Made by a program: the position numbers and the translations under genes. 64,000 nucleotides of DNA, from positions 70,603,308 through 70,667,307 of the forward strand of contig JAMXBB010000011.1 of assembly GCA_024138015.1 (NCBI GenBank). The letters run 5' to 3'. This document shows positions 22,221-34,730 of the stretch, one piece after another (within the stretch, counting starts at the first letter, position 1; each line of letters begins with the position of its first letter). Below the pieces are notes generated by a model that saw only the letters and a program-made list of their open reading frames with translations, was not told the DNA's origin and ran no database searches. This stretch comes from Lumnitzera littorea (Eukaryota > Streptophyta > Magnoliopsida > Myrtales > Combretaceae).

Positions 22221-25060
22221 TTACACCTCGAGTAAGAGAAGTCGTAATAGTCCTACCATGTAAATTAACTTAAAAGAGAAGCTAACCCTGTAACTGTTAT
22301 TGTAAATATACCCTATATAAGGTGTACACAACTTAACTAGCTCAAAGCATTCAGCCTAATACTTGTTATTAAAAAAACCTATGGTAAAGTCTTTCCAAGT
22401 ACCTACTTAAGACAACTTGTAGTTAGATTTTCATAATATAGTAGTATTTACATAAGTATCTACAAGTATAGTGTTCAAGTTCACGTTAAGAGTTTACAAA
22501 AGTCAGAGGTCTTAAAAACTATTTATAATAAGATAGGAAACTAATGGGTGTCCTAGAGAATTCCCAGTCAGTTTTCATAAAAAAAGAAATCCAAAAGTCC
22601 ATAATTAATAGGTCTTTCTTTCCTCACTTTTCCAGCTAACCAAACGACACTAACTTAAAGGTGGTTATATTTTTGCATCCTTAACCCTTACTTAGTACCT
22701 GTAAAAGATTCTATAGTAATGTAAACATAACTAACTCAGTAATCGGGATAAAAACAAAAGAGTACACCAAACACAAACATAGTTTTCAAACATTTGATTT
22801 AAATGAGATACAATGCAACAAACAAATGTGACATTATACAGTTTTATCTAGTCCATTGTAAGGTTAAAGAAATTTTATTTGCTTTAACTCGAATTAAAGA
22901 ATTTCAACGCGACTTAAATCATACCAAACTTAAACATGTGTAATAGAAAATACCCTCCTTCCTAGACTACCATCAAACAATAACCCCCAACTTTGTCATA
23001 ACTTCTTCTCTCATCACTTAGTTCAATTAATGGTGAAGAAAAGACCATTTCATTTATCCTCAACGAAGGAATCAATATTTGGTCTAACATACCTAACCGT
23101 CCCCTAATGGTTCTTATGTATGTCCAATTAGGTTTAAGGGTCAGTCTTAAGTTAAGTCTAATTAAAGGTAGGCAACAATTTCATAAGACAAAGCAATTCA
23201 TACATAATCAAACAAAGTAGCACTCTAAGTCTACAATTCAAATTAACAATCACACACACGGCATGCATACATTCAATTAGATAACAACCACAACCAAATA
23301 TACTCTCAAGTCTTCAAGTACTCTAACACAATACTCCAACATGCTACGATGCATGGATCTCAACTTACCTGTACTTCATAAGTTTGCTAAACTTGACAGT
23401 CACCCTAATGGTCTTCAATTATTCCTATACATCTACAATAAATTATATTAAACCTATGTCCGATCCTTAGATTTGCAGTAGTTAATACATTTTATATGTT
23501 TTTAGTTATTTTGATATTAGTTTTATAGGTTATATTCACCCACATGTTAACATTACTAAAGTAGTTTACTAAACTCATAAGTCATATTAAGCTACAATAT
23601 CCTCTGATTTTCCCTCTTATTTTAGCTAACTCTATAGTTTTTAGAAAACTATATTTTACTTTAACTTACCTCCGATTCTGCCTCTAAGTGAATTTCCTAG
23701 TATAGTACCTATCCTAAATCCTCTGAATTTGCCTTTGATTACACCAAATTAACTATAACTTTAAAATTTATGCACTTTTTTACTAACTTTAGCTAAGATC
23801 AACCAAGAATGATTCTCCATTCACCAGTGTCCACCTTAATCACTTCCTAATTTTCATATATCAAGTTCTATTCATTATTTCATTGCATTTTATTAACCAT
23901 AGTCTATTAGACTACCCATTATGAGAACAAATTCATGGATTTCTATACCTTCTAACCTTAAAGCTTAGTTTTGCAAATTCAATATGATATAAACACTTCT
24001 CTAAATGATTGAATACAGAATCAAATTAAAGTTTCTTAAGAAAATACATTAATCTTAGCTAAAACTACTATTTTAAGCATTATTCTAAGAGAAAAAATTC
24101 AAAAAAAATATATAGAAAATATTTTCATGAAAAATCTCTTCATGAAAATTTAGTATTAGTATAGAGTAGTTTATAAAAAAATTTTGAAGTCGAATTTATG
24201 TCCTTAGACTTATGTATTTCAATATCAAATATTGCTCGATTTTGTCAATTTCTTAAAGACATATACTGTAGCTACTAAATTTGTACAAAATAGAATTTTT
24301 TTTTTCTAGATTATACACATAAAAATATGTATAAATAAATCTTTCCAAAATTTCCTAGGCACATTTAGTATTTTTAAGAATTTATACAAAATCAAACAAG
24401 AATTAGGGCCTCATCGAAAAATGAGGCTCTAGCCGCCACCTTATCGACACGGCCAGGCACTGGTTGTTGTTCTAAGTGATGGTAGTGGTTTGCTCCTAGT
24501 TACTCCCCAAACATTCGTACTCCCCCAAGCTTAGTTTACGCACTAATTCTTCTATATTTTTTCTAATTTGATTCTTCAGAGTAATTTGGAGTGTTCAAAC
24601 GAATGATCCTTCTCTCTCTTCCAAAATTTGGCCTTTTATACTAGGGAAATTGGTGTACTAATCTTAATTAAGTTACTAACACCTATCTATGATCATGTTA
24701 TGCGTAAATTAGAATATTCCCAACTGTTCCCAAGTGTTTTTATAATTTTTTTTTATTTTAATGAATTTATTTAGCTTTAAACGCTATTATTCGGGTATTT
24801 TAATTCATTACAAGTATATATATATATATATACTTAAAAATTACACACAACACATACATATATATTTTACATGTTATTTTATGTCCCATAATAATTTTAT
24901 TACATATATAATTTATCTTTAAAAGTTTACGATCTATTTGAACATATTCTACGCAATTATGATAAATAAGACATAGTGTAGTTAAATTGTACTATTTTAA
25001 CTATATTATTATTATTTTATTATATTTTCAATATTCGACTCTATGGGATCTCCTCGACTA
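22221..25060 (-). mobile_element. Large gypsy-type LTR (copy B), approximate ends
   Basis: Homologous to copy A from 'attacacctcgagtaagaga' at its left end onward. On the minus strand a strong TATA box (TATAAAAG) lies at about 24640-24633, followed by a C/T-, G/A-rich leader typical of LTR transcripts. There is no adjoining gag or pol. A and B differ too much to be the two LTRs of one recent element, so they are more likely independent solo LTRs of related families. Ends are uncertain by tens of bases. Confidence 0.5.
24633..24640 (-). promoter_or_regulatory. TATA box of LTR copy B
   Basis: The minus strand reads 'cctagTATAAAAGgcca', followed by a pyrimidine/purine-skewed leader. It sits inside the LTR and would transcribe leftward. 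Confidence 0.45.
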
Positions 25061-26148
25061 ATGTCTCAAGTACCCTTGTAAATTTTTAGGTTAATCGATT
25101 TAGTTTCACCAACACCCTAAATTTACCTACTCGATTCCTTTTCGTAAAATATAAGGTTTACATTTCCAAATATAGATCTCATTAATTATTTTTGGCAATG
25201 TTTAGATAACAAACAATGGTGATGATCTTCATTTTTATTAATAGTCTCCTTACTGAAATAGATCGTGTAAGTGCATGCAAGAGAAAACTTGCAAATGAAG
25301 AATCGATAATAGTTAGTTCTAAAGATAAAATCTCTAAATTCTACAAATGATATAAAATATTGTATGTCACAAAATCTAAAAATACTTAAAATAACCAAAC
25401 TATTGACATTCAATATACAATTACTAAAACACTATCTAAACATCCATATATTATCAATCATTAAAAAAAAAGTATATTTACCTTCAAAGACCATAATGAT
25501 CTTTATTCAATGAGTAATTGAATGTCAATTCAAGTATAAAAATAATAAATTAAAACTCTATTTGTTTGCTTCGAGACCCTTTTTCTCTTTCTTTCAATGA
25601 AGATTCATAATCCCTTTTCCATCATTATAACATTTTTTTTTTATGGCGATTGGTGAATATAAGATATTTGAAAATACAAACTTCCTATAGGAGACATCTC
25701 ATTTAATTTTAATTACTTTAAAAATCTTTTCATGAAATAAATCACCAAGAATTGCTATAAAAGAAAAAAAAAAAGAGAAAAAGGAAACTACATATCCTTC
25801 TTATTTTGCATCAACTAAACTAAAGTTTTTTTTTTTTTAGTCAAAAATAAAATAAAAAGTTTAAATACCAAATATTCATTCTTTATATAACCTACATGAT
25901 TAGATAATAATATGCATGAAAACACAATCATGATCTCAATTCAGAATAAAATAAAGAATCAATAAGTTTACTTATATAAACTATGTCATCAATATAAAAT
26001 ATTCTTAAAGAGGAAATGGAGATAAAAGAAATGAGATATATGTTAACATGCCTTAAACTGATCCTATTCTTAATCTGACAATCAATTTTCCCTAAACTAA
26101 TTATAATAGGAAATCAAAAAAGAATAAAAATTCAATAAGCTTATTGAT
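25061..26148. other. AT-rich intergenic stretch
   Basis: No gene supported. It ends with TTGAT (26144-26148), the left target duplication of the solo LTR that follows. Confidence 0.45.
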
Positions 26149-28233
26149 TGTCAAACCTGATTTTTTGGTTTTTTTTTTTATTTAAAATTGATTTCTTATT
26201 TCCGATTAATACTAAACCCTAACCCGTTTAATACTAACCCTTGACTAAAGAAATCGGGAAATTCCGGTTTTTTTATTTATAAAAATTTTTGGAGTCGTCA
26301 CCCAACTAGAGTCGGGAAAAAGAATAGAAAACCGTAATCAGTTGGATGGATTAATTACGATTTAGTTACCGGGCTTCATTTTCATTTTAATATAAACCAG
26401 AGAAATCCAAATCCGGGGGCCAACTTATTAAACTTTAATGGGTACCACCATTTATTTAACGAAATTAGAATTATTTTTCTAATTATAATATATTTTTAAG
26501 AATAAATAAATAAATAAAAATCAAATGAAAAAATACCTAAATTTCTTCATATTTTATCGTCGCCCCAAATGTACCTACATACCCGTTAGCCGGGATCAGA
26601 TAACCATAATTCTTTTAAAAAATCTTTAGTGTATTAGTTGATTTTAAATTTTGAAAATTGACTGAGTATACATGTTTAATCGATTCATTTTATTCAAAAA
26701 AAAAAAAAACTACAGGGTCCTAACTTGTGAGTAATCAAACGACTTTCTAAAACATCCTATAAATCTTATTGACTCTTTTATTAATTTTTACTCCTAAAAA
26801 AATTGTTTTTCTAAATGAGAAATCCTAAGAAAACTAATCCTAAAAAAATTCCTAGACTAATATATATATATATATGTGTGTGTGTATATATATATACATA
26901 ATATTACTACTAAACAAGTATCTATCTAAATAAATTAGTAATATCATATAGTATACTCTAATACGAAAAAAAAAAAACAACACTAATAAATCTCCTAAAC
27001 TAATATATTTATATATACATATGCCATGTTCAATAATTAAAGAACTAATGATCTAATAGAATGGAGATAACAAATAACTAAATAAAAAAATTCAAAAACT
27101 AAAAAAACAAACCTGAACGCTCGTATAAGCTACTGTCTAGTGCATACAATGAAGGACAGTTTAGCTTTGTTGTTCCTGTTCAGTTGTAACCGTGTGTGAT
27201 CAGCAAGTTTAGGACATCTTTGGTGATCAAAGACGTAAGTGGAGCATAGCAGCAACGAAGCGTGGTCAGTAAAGGAGCGTGGCGGGATATGAAGTATGAT
27301 GTGTCATGTTTCAATGGTGATCAAACATCATTGTTGACTGTTGTGGCATGCTGAAGATCAGGCGTCTATGGCTTACATGGACAAACGTCATGGGTGTATG
27401 CAGTTCAGTCGTAAAGTTTCCAGTTGTGATTGGAATGGTACTGTACAAAAAGTAGATTGCGGCATGTTGATTGTAATGAATGGTCGCGGGTTGTTAGCTT
27501 TCGTAGTAACGAAGACCATGGCAACGGTAGGTGTTGGACATGTGCAGTCGTAGACGGCAATTCAGTTGTGTACAATCACTGTTGCTCGTGTACTGGATGA
27601 AGGACAGGTCTTGCAATGTAGTGCTAAATCGAAGCTGGATTCGATGTATGTCTGCAACTTAGAACTGGAGTTGCTGTTGTGCATCTCTACGTGAAGTGCA
27701 GTGGATGGACTAAGGATCCTTCATTCTTTCGGGAGTGTGTGTATTTATAAAAGCCAAACAAGATTATATCCGATCATATCTATTGTATCTAATTAAATTA
27801 GATCCAAATCCTTTATATTAATCTAAATCTAATCAAGCTAGATTCAAATAATTTTAAACGAGATTCGAACCTGAAACCTCAAATTCATTCCACATTAAAT
27901 ACCTTAATACTTATCCATTAAACTGTTAACATGTACCTTAAGTTTTAATACAATTGAATTGCACTTAAACCACGCGACTCCCTAAAATAATTATTTGTAC
28001 TAAACTAAAACTAAAACTATTTGTCCCTAATATAAGTTATTTCCTAAAAATCTACAAAATCTTTACAATTTTTTCTTTTCTTATTTTTTTGGTATTTTCA
28101 TCATTTGTTAATTTTTATTATTTTTATCTTTTATTAAATTTTTTTTATTATTTTATTTTTGAATTAGGACCCTTTTTGTGAAAAAAAAAATCAAAAATTA
28201 GGACTACAGAGGGACGAAAATTAGATATCTACA
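26149..28233 (-). mobile_element. Solo LTR with perfect 5-bp target duplication (TTGAT)
   Basis: The 2085-bp unit starts TGTCAAACC and ends GATATCTACA (TG...CA), with TTGAT on both sides (26144-26148 and 28234-28238). It contains 'ttggagtcgtcacccaac' near 26288, a motif common in one group of plant gypsy LTRs. The opposite end read on the minus strand is 'tgtagatatctaattttcgt', the usual start of that group, hence the minus orientation. A GC-richer island occupies 27115-27740. A compound TA/TG/TA microsatellite lies at about 26859-26895. No internal domain or second LTR is present, so this is the product of LTR-LTR recombination. Confidence 0.82.
27115..27740. other. GC-richer island inside the solo LTR
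   Basis: Clearly higher G+C than the flanks, with frequent 'tgttg', 'gcagt' and 'gtcgt' words. Short frames (for example 27341-27553 plus) have no recognisable motif. It ends next to 'gtatttataaaagcc', which holds TATA-like boxes on both strands. It most likely corresponds to the U3/R part of the LTR. Confidence 0.5.
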
Positions 28234-28238
28234 TTGAT

Positions 28239-29648
28239 TAATAAAAAATAAATTAGATGAATAAAAAAACTAAACTTTTTCATTGAATAAAAATTAAGCA
28301 ATATACATTAAATGATTTTGCTAACCTAATTGGAAACTATTTGGTCTAGGTTTTACAATAACTAAAAAAGAAATTAAGGTATGAGAAATCAAGAAAGATA
28401 CAAATTAAGTGATTTTATACAATACAATTATAAGAAAATAAATAAAGTTTGATATAAAATTTTGTTTCATATACTAAGAAAAGATTGAAGATTAACATAT
28501 ATAAGCAAAAATGATAAAGAGTGAAAAGTGTATTGGATAATTCATATAAGTTGAAGAGTGGTGTGCAAAATATAAATTCTACGAATGATAGTAATGGGAA
28601 AATGTGACCAAGTAGTATCGATACCTTATTAATTACCTATCCAAGCAACCTACATAAGCCATTAAAATAGATTTTTCTTTTTCTAGTAATAAAAGAGAAA
28701 GGAAAAAAGAAAGTAGAGATAAGGTTGGGGTTTGAAAGGGAAAAAACGATGAAATGTGAATTGTGAGAAAAGGCATAAGTAAGGAAAATATAGAAAGTAT
28801 TTTATTATTTCAAAACCAGTAGAGGTAAAGGAAATAGGTTGAGAAATAAAGATTAGAAGATGAAAAGAAAGTTTGAAAAAAAATGAAAATGAAGAGAAAG
28901 TAAGGAATGATATAGCTAGACAATGACACTACAAATGTAGTAATAATAGTATTAATTATAAAAGATATTATATATAGAAATAACAATTTTCAAAATAATT
29001 AAAGTTTATAACCTTCTGCATATATTATTGTAACATTTCAAGTAGTAGATGCATAAATAATAATATTTTCATGGGCAATTTGTGCAAATTAAAATGACGC
29101 CAAACCCATCTCTTTCTCTTTAATAATATATATAATAATTGATTTTATGGGTTTAACAAATAATAAACCATATTAGCATTCTCGATTCTCGAGCTCTTAA
29201 TCTCCCATAATGCTTTCATAATCAAATATTGCTTCTTCTTCTTTTTTTTCCTAAGTACACCTTTAATCTTTAACATTAATTGATTTTCTACTTAAGTCAT
29301 TAGTTTTTTTCCCCTATTTCAAAATCATCAATGTTTCACAAAATTTATAAAGTTAGACTTTCATTAACATGTGAAGTTTTTCGTTATCAAAACAAGTAAC
29401 ACTTAATTGGTCCACTAATTAATTAACTAAAACAAAAATAAATAAATAATTGAAAAATCAAAAGAATAAGAAAGAAAAAAAAAATACTATTGAAAAATTT
29501 TAAAAAAAAAAAAAACCATCCTCTAAGACTAAGGTATCCTATTTTATGCATATTTATAAACATCGAGACTCCAATTGGAAAATAAAAGGTTTATAATTCA
29601 AATAGAAAAATAGTCAAACATTGAAGACTAAAAGTGTATTTTTCTTGT
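28239..29648. other. AT-rich intergenic stretch
   Basis: No coding sequence or repeat boundary recognised. Purine-rich segments occur at 28690-28910. Confidence 0.4.
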
Positions 29649-30440
29649 TGATGGGAATTTATCCCTCAACCCATTAAGCCCCCAAGTGATGATAAAATGT
29701 AATTGTACATATATATATAGGTTAATTTTATAAATATGTTAAGTTATTTTGGATGACTTTGGTATTGAATTTGCTTAATTTTCATTTTTTAAGACTTGAC
29801 ATTGTTTGGTGTGCAAAACGGGAATTTTTTCAAAGAAATTGTGAAAGAAGAACTGAAGTCGTATTAGAGAGCACAATTGTGTTGTGCTCGTATTGATATG
29901 GAATCAAAAAAAGAGTAATTCATGCCATTCTAGAAGTAGAAGATATACTGTATTGAATAGCATGGGTGACATTGTTGTAGTCGTGTTGGGCATAATTAAA
30001 TGAATTTTTCACATCCAAACTAAAAGATACATGGGCATCTTAGGGGCCATTGGAAATGAAAAAGCCTACAGGCTACAGAGATTAGATGGCTAAGTCATTC
30101 CTAAGCTTAGAATGCAAATAATTTGATGCCCTATTTTAAGTAGGTGATCTATTTAGACAGGAAGAATTGGTCGAAGAAACAAACCTTTGCAACTATGTTC
30201 ACTATAGTTGTTATTTATTCTTTATGAAAGTATGTATCCAGTATGTATGCTTCATGTTATGCTTGTGTTGACCTACTGTTAGAATTTGCGTTTGTTTTCT
30301 AACTTTTGATTCGAGTTAACCCTTTGTTTATGTAATGCCTCATGTTATATACTTTAACAAGTTTGTCAATGAAAAATGTCAAGTATGTTGCATCTATGAC
30401 AATTTATTCTATGCTTAGCAATTTAATTTCTACCCTCCTT
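29649..30440 (+). mobile_element. Possible Tat-type gypsy LTR, low confidence
   Basis: It starts 'tgttgatgggaatttatccc', then 'caacccattaagccccc'. The opening resembles that at 34228 ('tgttgatagggattttagcc', then 'ttaagcccattaggcc'), suggesting related LTR starts. Beyond the first 35 bp the two do not align well. No TATA box or target duplication was pinned down. Confidence 0.28.
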
Positions 30441-30990
30441 CAAGACGAGGATAACAACTATAATATGAACTAAGGCTAAAGAAACACCCTTAAGTTACCT
30501 TAAGCCTACACAAATGTAATTTGCTAATGGGCTAGTTCTTGACTTTCATGAGCTTAAGAATCACAAATAGCTTTAAGCCTTAACTATACATAGGTGACAA
30601 GCAAGTTAAATGCAATTTAATCCCTAATCTTAATTAAAGATGAATGACAAGAATGACACATCTCAAATCTTAGAGAGATCAATATAAAATACTCTAAATC
30701 CTATATCATATATAGATGACGAGTTAAAATGTCCTAAAATCCCAAATTATTAATGGATTAGGAGCCGACCAAATAAATCCTAAAAGAAGACTATCCGTGA
30801 TAAATGCTTTATAAATTTCACCATCAAATCCTCAAGTGAATGCAAGGTAAAAGAAATGACACGTTATAAAAAGTCAAGTGTACATAAAGAAGGTCAGCAT
30901 ATTGGCCCAAAAAAGAGCAACACAAAAGTACTAAAAAGAGTCTTTCAAGTAAAGACTAAAAGAAACAATTAATTTTTCACAGTGGGGTCA
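30441..30990. other. Intergenic, probable decayed transposon sequence
   Basis: Repeated motifs such as 'agccttaa', 'taggtgacaagcaagtta' and 'atagatgacgagttaaa' suggest an old short-repeat structure, but no gene is visible. Confidence 0.35.
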
Positions 30991-33300
30991 TTAAGAGCTA
31001 GAAGAGGAAAGTTTTTGTTAGAGGTTGGCGGCAATGTCTTGATTGTTCTCAAGGACACTAGCTTGAACGATATCCTCCTTAAAAGGTAGCCATTCTGCTT
31101 GCTAGCATCTTGATCCATGGGCTCTTCTTATGGAACATGGTCTTCTTTATAACCTCTGATAACAAAGTTCAAGCAACTTAAGCCATATTCAAGATGATAG
31201 ATCAAGATTTTTTTTTTTTTTACCATATTGATTACATCCAACATTTTTTCTAGGAGCATGTTCATATACTCCCAGTTATCCTAACTTCATGAAGGACTTC
31301 TTCATAACCGGTCCCTTAAGTTGCCTTCCACTCAAGGTTGGAGATTTTGGCTTTCTACTAAAAAAAAAATTGCACAATTACTGGATTTCTTCAATGTGTT
31401 TGCCTTTAAGGTCTTTGATCTCTTTTTGAGATACCTGCATGTCAAAGATGAGCTTAGTGTTTTTCCTTTAGTCTTCTTCAAGAGTTACCTCCTTCTCCTT
31501 ATGCAACCTCACTTCCTTATTCACCCCTTTTTTTCATATTGTAAATCTCTCTTTCGAGCTTCTCCTTCTCCTCTTCCTATGATTTAGCATGAGCAACGAA
31601 CTAAGTCTCCACTTGCACTAAATCCTCCTTAGTCTTTTTAGCAATCTAAAAAATTGAGATTAGCTCAAATTTAAATTCAATTAAAGAATACAAGTAAGGA
31701 GGGATAAACATTACCATTCCTTTTTTGGCTATTAGAGTAAGAAAATATTAGGATGCCTACACAGAAGAAAGAGAATTTGTAAAAAATGTTGACCAAAAAA
31801 TGATAGTAAAGGTTATAAGTTAGACTTACGTCATACAGCTTAGTGACAACTAAACCATTTCAAATTTCCTATACCCCCATTAGGTCCAATGCAACGATTT
31901 TTTATGTATCTCTTTAATGTGCTTACGTTAATAGGTAGTTTGATCCCCTCCAAGGGCTGTTAGGAGATCTTACCATTGTGTAATGTGAAATCAACTATGT
32001 TGACCTCCCACAGTAAGATAAACTAATTGATAGGTACATTCTCCTTGCATAAGGGGATCATAGGTCCTAGGATGGTCACAGGAGTTTCTTTGATAAGGTT
32101 AGGTTGATCGATCCTCTAGCATTGGTCTTAGCAATGTCTTTCTTAAGAGCTTCCACTATGGCCTTTCCCTTCTAAGGATCCCAAACAAGAGGTTCAGCAT
32201 TATGTCCCTATCTTTATGGCTCAACCTTAGTGGCCTTACTTCTTTTTTTAAGCATTCCCAACCTTAATAGCTTTAGTTTGCCTTTGTGCCTTCTCAACAA
32301 TTGTTTTTGCCTTAAGGGAGGTAACTTTCTTCTGGTCACCATCCTTTAGGACTTGCTTTACCTTTTGACTAGTAAACAAATTCTTAGAATTCGGGTTCTT
32401 TAGTGGCATCTTTGCAAAATCCCAAAGCCAATTAAATCAAAATTAAACAAAAAGGGGAAAGAATAACTTACAAACGTCATGCCGAAAATAAGCAAGGAAT
32501 ACCACCCATCCTTTGGAGCAATTAGTTGAGATCCCCTCACAGCAAGCCCAACTCAGCATGGTGAATTACTGTAGCCAATACCTTATTGATCAACAACTAT
32601 ACCTTCATTTATGCCCTCTATAGTATTTTCATTGCCACAAACAGCAATAGCACCTTTTAGAGCTCTTATGTTGTCATTCGAGAAAATCGAAGCTCCACTA
32701 TAATACCAACCTATGATGGAATCAACATCCCATACAAACCAGTAGGAACTACATTTCTCCATAATTTTATCATAGGCAACTTTATCATTTGACAACAATA
32801 CCTTGATATCACTCTACTCAATGTGTTGGGGCCAAAGTGCTGGGATGTCAAGATCTTTTTCCGACCTAACAACTATCTACTTCTTCTTCTAATCATGGAT
32901 TTAGGACTTTAGTTTGATTAAATTTTTCCTTCTAAGCTGGGTACAAATGTTGTGCCAACCCTCACCCCATTTGATTGTGAAAAAATACCTAAAAAAGGTC
33001 AGCGTAGCCCCGACCTCTAAATCCTCACAAAAGCACTCAAAGGCTAACATCAAACTATAAGAGTTTAGAGTCAACATGCTCTAGTAGATACAATGATAAG
33101 AGTAAGGAGATCTTCCAAAAGAAGAGAAAGGAAGATGAAAATTGACCTCAAAATACTTTTCGAAGAAGGCAAATTCCTAGTCACCCAATTACATGATATG
33201 ATCTTGGGCTTCAAGTCTCTCAATCTTCCTGTGTTGGGGGCTAGAGCGAAAGTAGAAACGTATATCATCGAATTTTATCTCTATTAGAATGCTCGAAACA
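30990..33300 (-). pseudogene. Plant 'gypsy-type transposon' protein pseudogene
   Basis: Several minus-strand pieces read in order like the plant protein family annotated as 'putative plant transposon protein, gypsy type'. The N-terminal part near 33060-32900 includes 'TLTFFRYFFTIKWGEGWHN', resembling that family's 'LALFRYFF' block. Next come 'YWFVWDVDSIIGWYYSG' at 32730-32680 and a Lys-rich block starting with ATG at 32409. A coiled-coil-like stretch follows at about 31645-31390, with 'EEEKEKLEREIYNMKKR' and a possible acceptor site before it. Stops interrupt every part. The family is associated with large gypsy (Tat/Ogre-like) elements; its function is not established. Confidence 0.48.
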
Positions 33301-34227
33301 CCACTCAAACTTAAATTATACTTAATACCAGAGTAAAGAGGCTTTGAAACATTCTCATCTTCACTATCATCAAGTTAGTTATCAAGTGGGATCTTTCAAA
33401 TCCTCCAAGCCTTAAGGGCATGCACTCTCATGAGTTTAGTATATCTAGAAAGATCTCATAAATAGTTGTCCTCTACATTCATCGTACTAGGCACTTACTG
33501 TGTAGAAAACACACTAACCACTCTAATAAGAGGAAGAATTATTTGAATTTGGTTTGGTTATCTATTGCATCATCGAAATTTATGTTGTTAGATGCTCTAT
33601 TAGACATACCTTCATATTTTAGAATAGTGAAGATGAGAAGAAGGAGAAGAGAGATAATCTTTAAGAGTAAAGATAAGTATAGAAGAGAAGGAAGGATTTT
33701 GGAGGGGATAACTAATTTTGAATAGATAGTGAAATTGAGGAAGAGAAAATCAAAGGTTTTATGGTTACATAGATTAAGATTTGCATTTTAAACATGAACA
33801 TGTTACAGTCGTACAATAATGTACAATTCAAAGAACAACGGCTAAGATCAACACTTGCTATGACTATGTTGTCATGGTTATCATGTCAATGCAAACATCG
33901 ATGTATAGAATGATCAATCACTGGCAAATACAACTCTTCTACTACACATAGAGATTAACGTCGAATATTGTCACCGATTAACCCAATCTCGTAACAGTTT
34001 TAATAAAGCTCAGGTAAAGAAAATATAATAAGGTAGATCAGAGGAAATAGAGGTTAGACAAGTTAATTGTTTACATAGTAAAGGTCAGGAACATGATACA
34101 ATGAGCACCATAGTCGAGTTGGGTCCAAAATGAGTAAGGGTAACATTAGCTCTAATAAAATAAAGCTAAATTGTTTAGACCCTTCACCAACTCTCCTTAC
34201 TGTGCCACTAAGGACAGTTAAAGGGCA
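33301..34227. other. Intergenic, no gene recognised
   Basis: A small frame at 33543-33725 is Arg/Lys/Glu-rich and without motif. The rest is probably decayed transposon sequence. Confidence 0.4.
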
Positions 34228-34730
34228 AATGTTGATAGGGATTTTAGCCTTAAGCCCATTAGGCCACAGGGTAACTGAAAGGATTTACATTTCAACCCTA
34301 CTATTCTAAGCCTCGACTTAGTTCACCTAATTAACCCTATGTAAGTAAAGTTCCTATTACCAAGAGAAAAAGAGAGCATGTATTAATGTAGGTTGTGTGA
34401 AGATAGGTTAGGACTGCTTTAGGTATGTTATGAAAGTAATTGAGGAGTTCAGGACAGTTTCGCCCCACTAATCGAACTAGGGGTCATTTAATCGCCCGAT
34501 ATTTCAATTCTAACATAGGGGCATGCAGTTGGGAGGTTACTATACAAATAACTACCCACTACCTCGCCCCTCCACCATGTTCCTAGGTATAAGAGAGTCA
34601 TCTACGGCAAAATTTCTTTATGTGACAAATATGTTAGTTTTAGTTACTAGGATCATTATTAGCCATTACCTATAAATAAAGCTCAGTGATTAATAGTAAG
34701 CTGCTTTTAAACCTTTTGAGTATTCTCTAT
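34228..34730 (+). mobile_element. Possible Tat-type LTR fragment abutting the next element
   Basis: Opens 'tgttgatagggattttagcc'; a 'cctataaataaagctcag' TATA-like block lies at 34668-34686. It is cut off exactly where the next LTR starts (34731), so it may be the left flank disrupted by that insertion. The assignment rests on the terminal resemblance to known Tat/Ogre LTR starts and to 29649. Confidence 0.3.
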
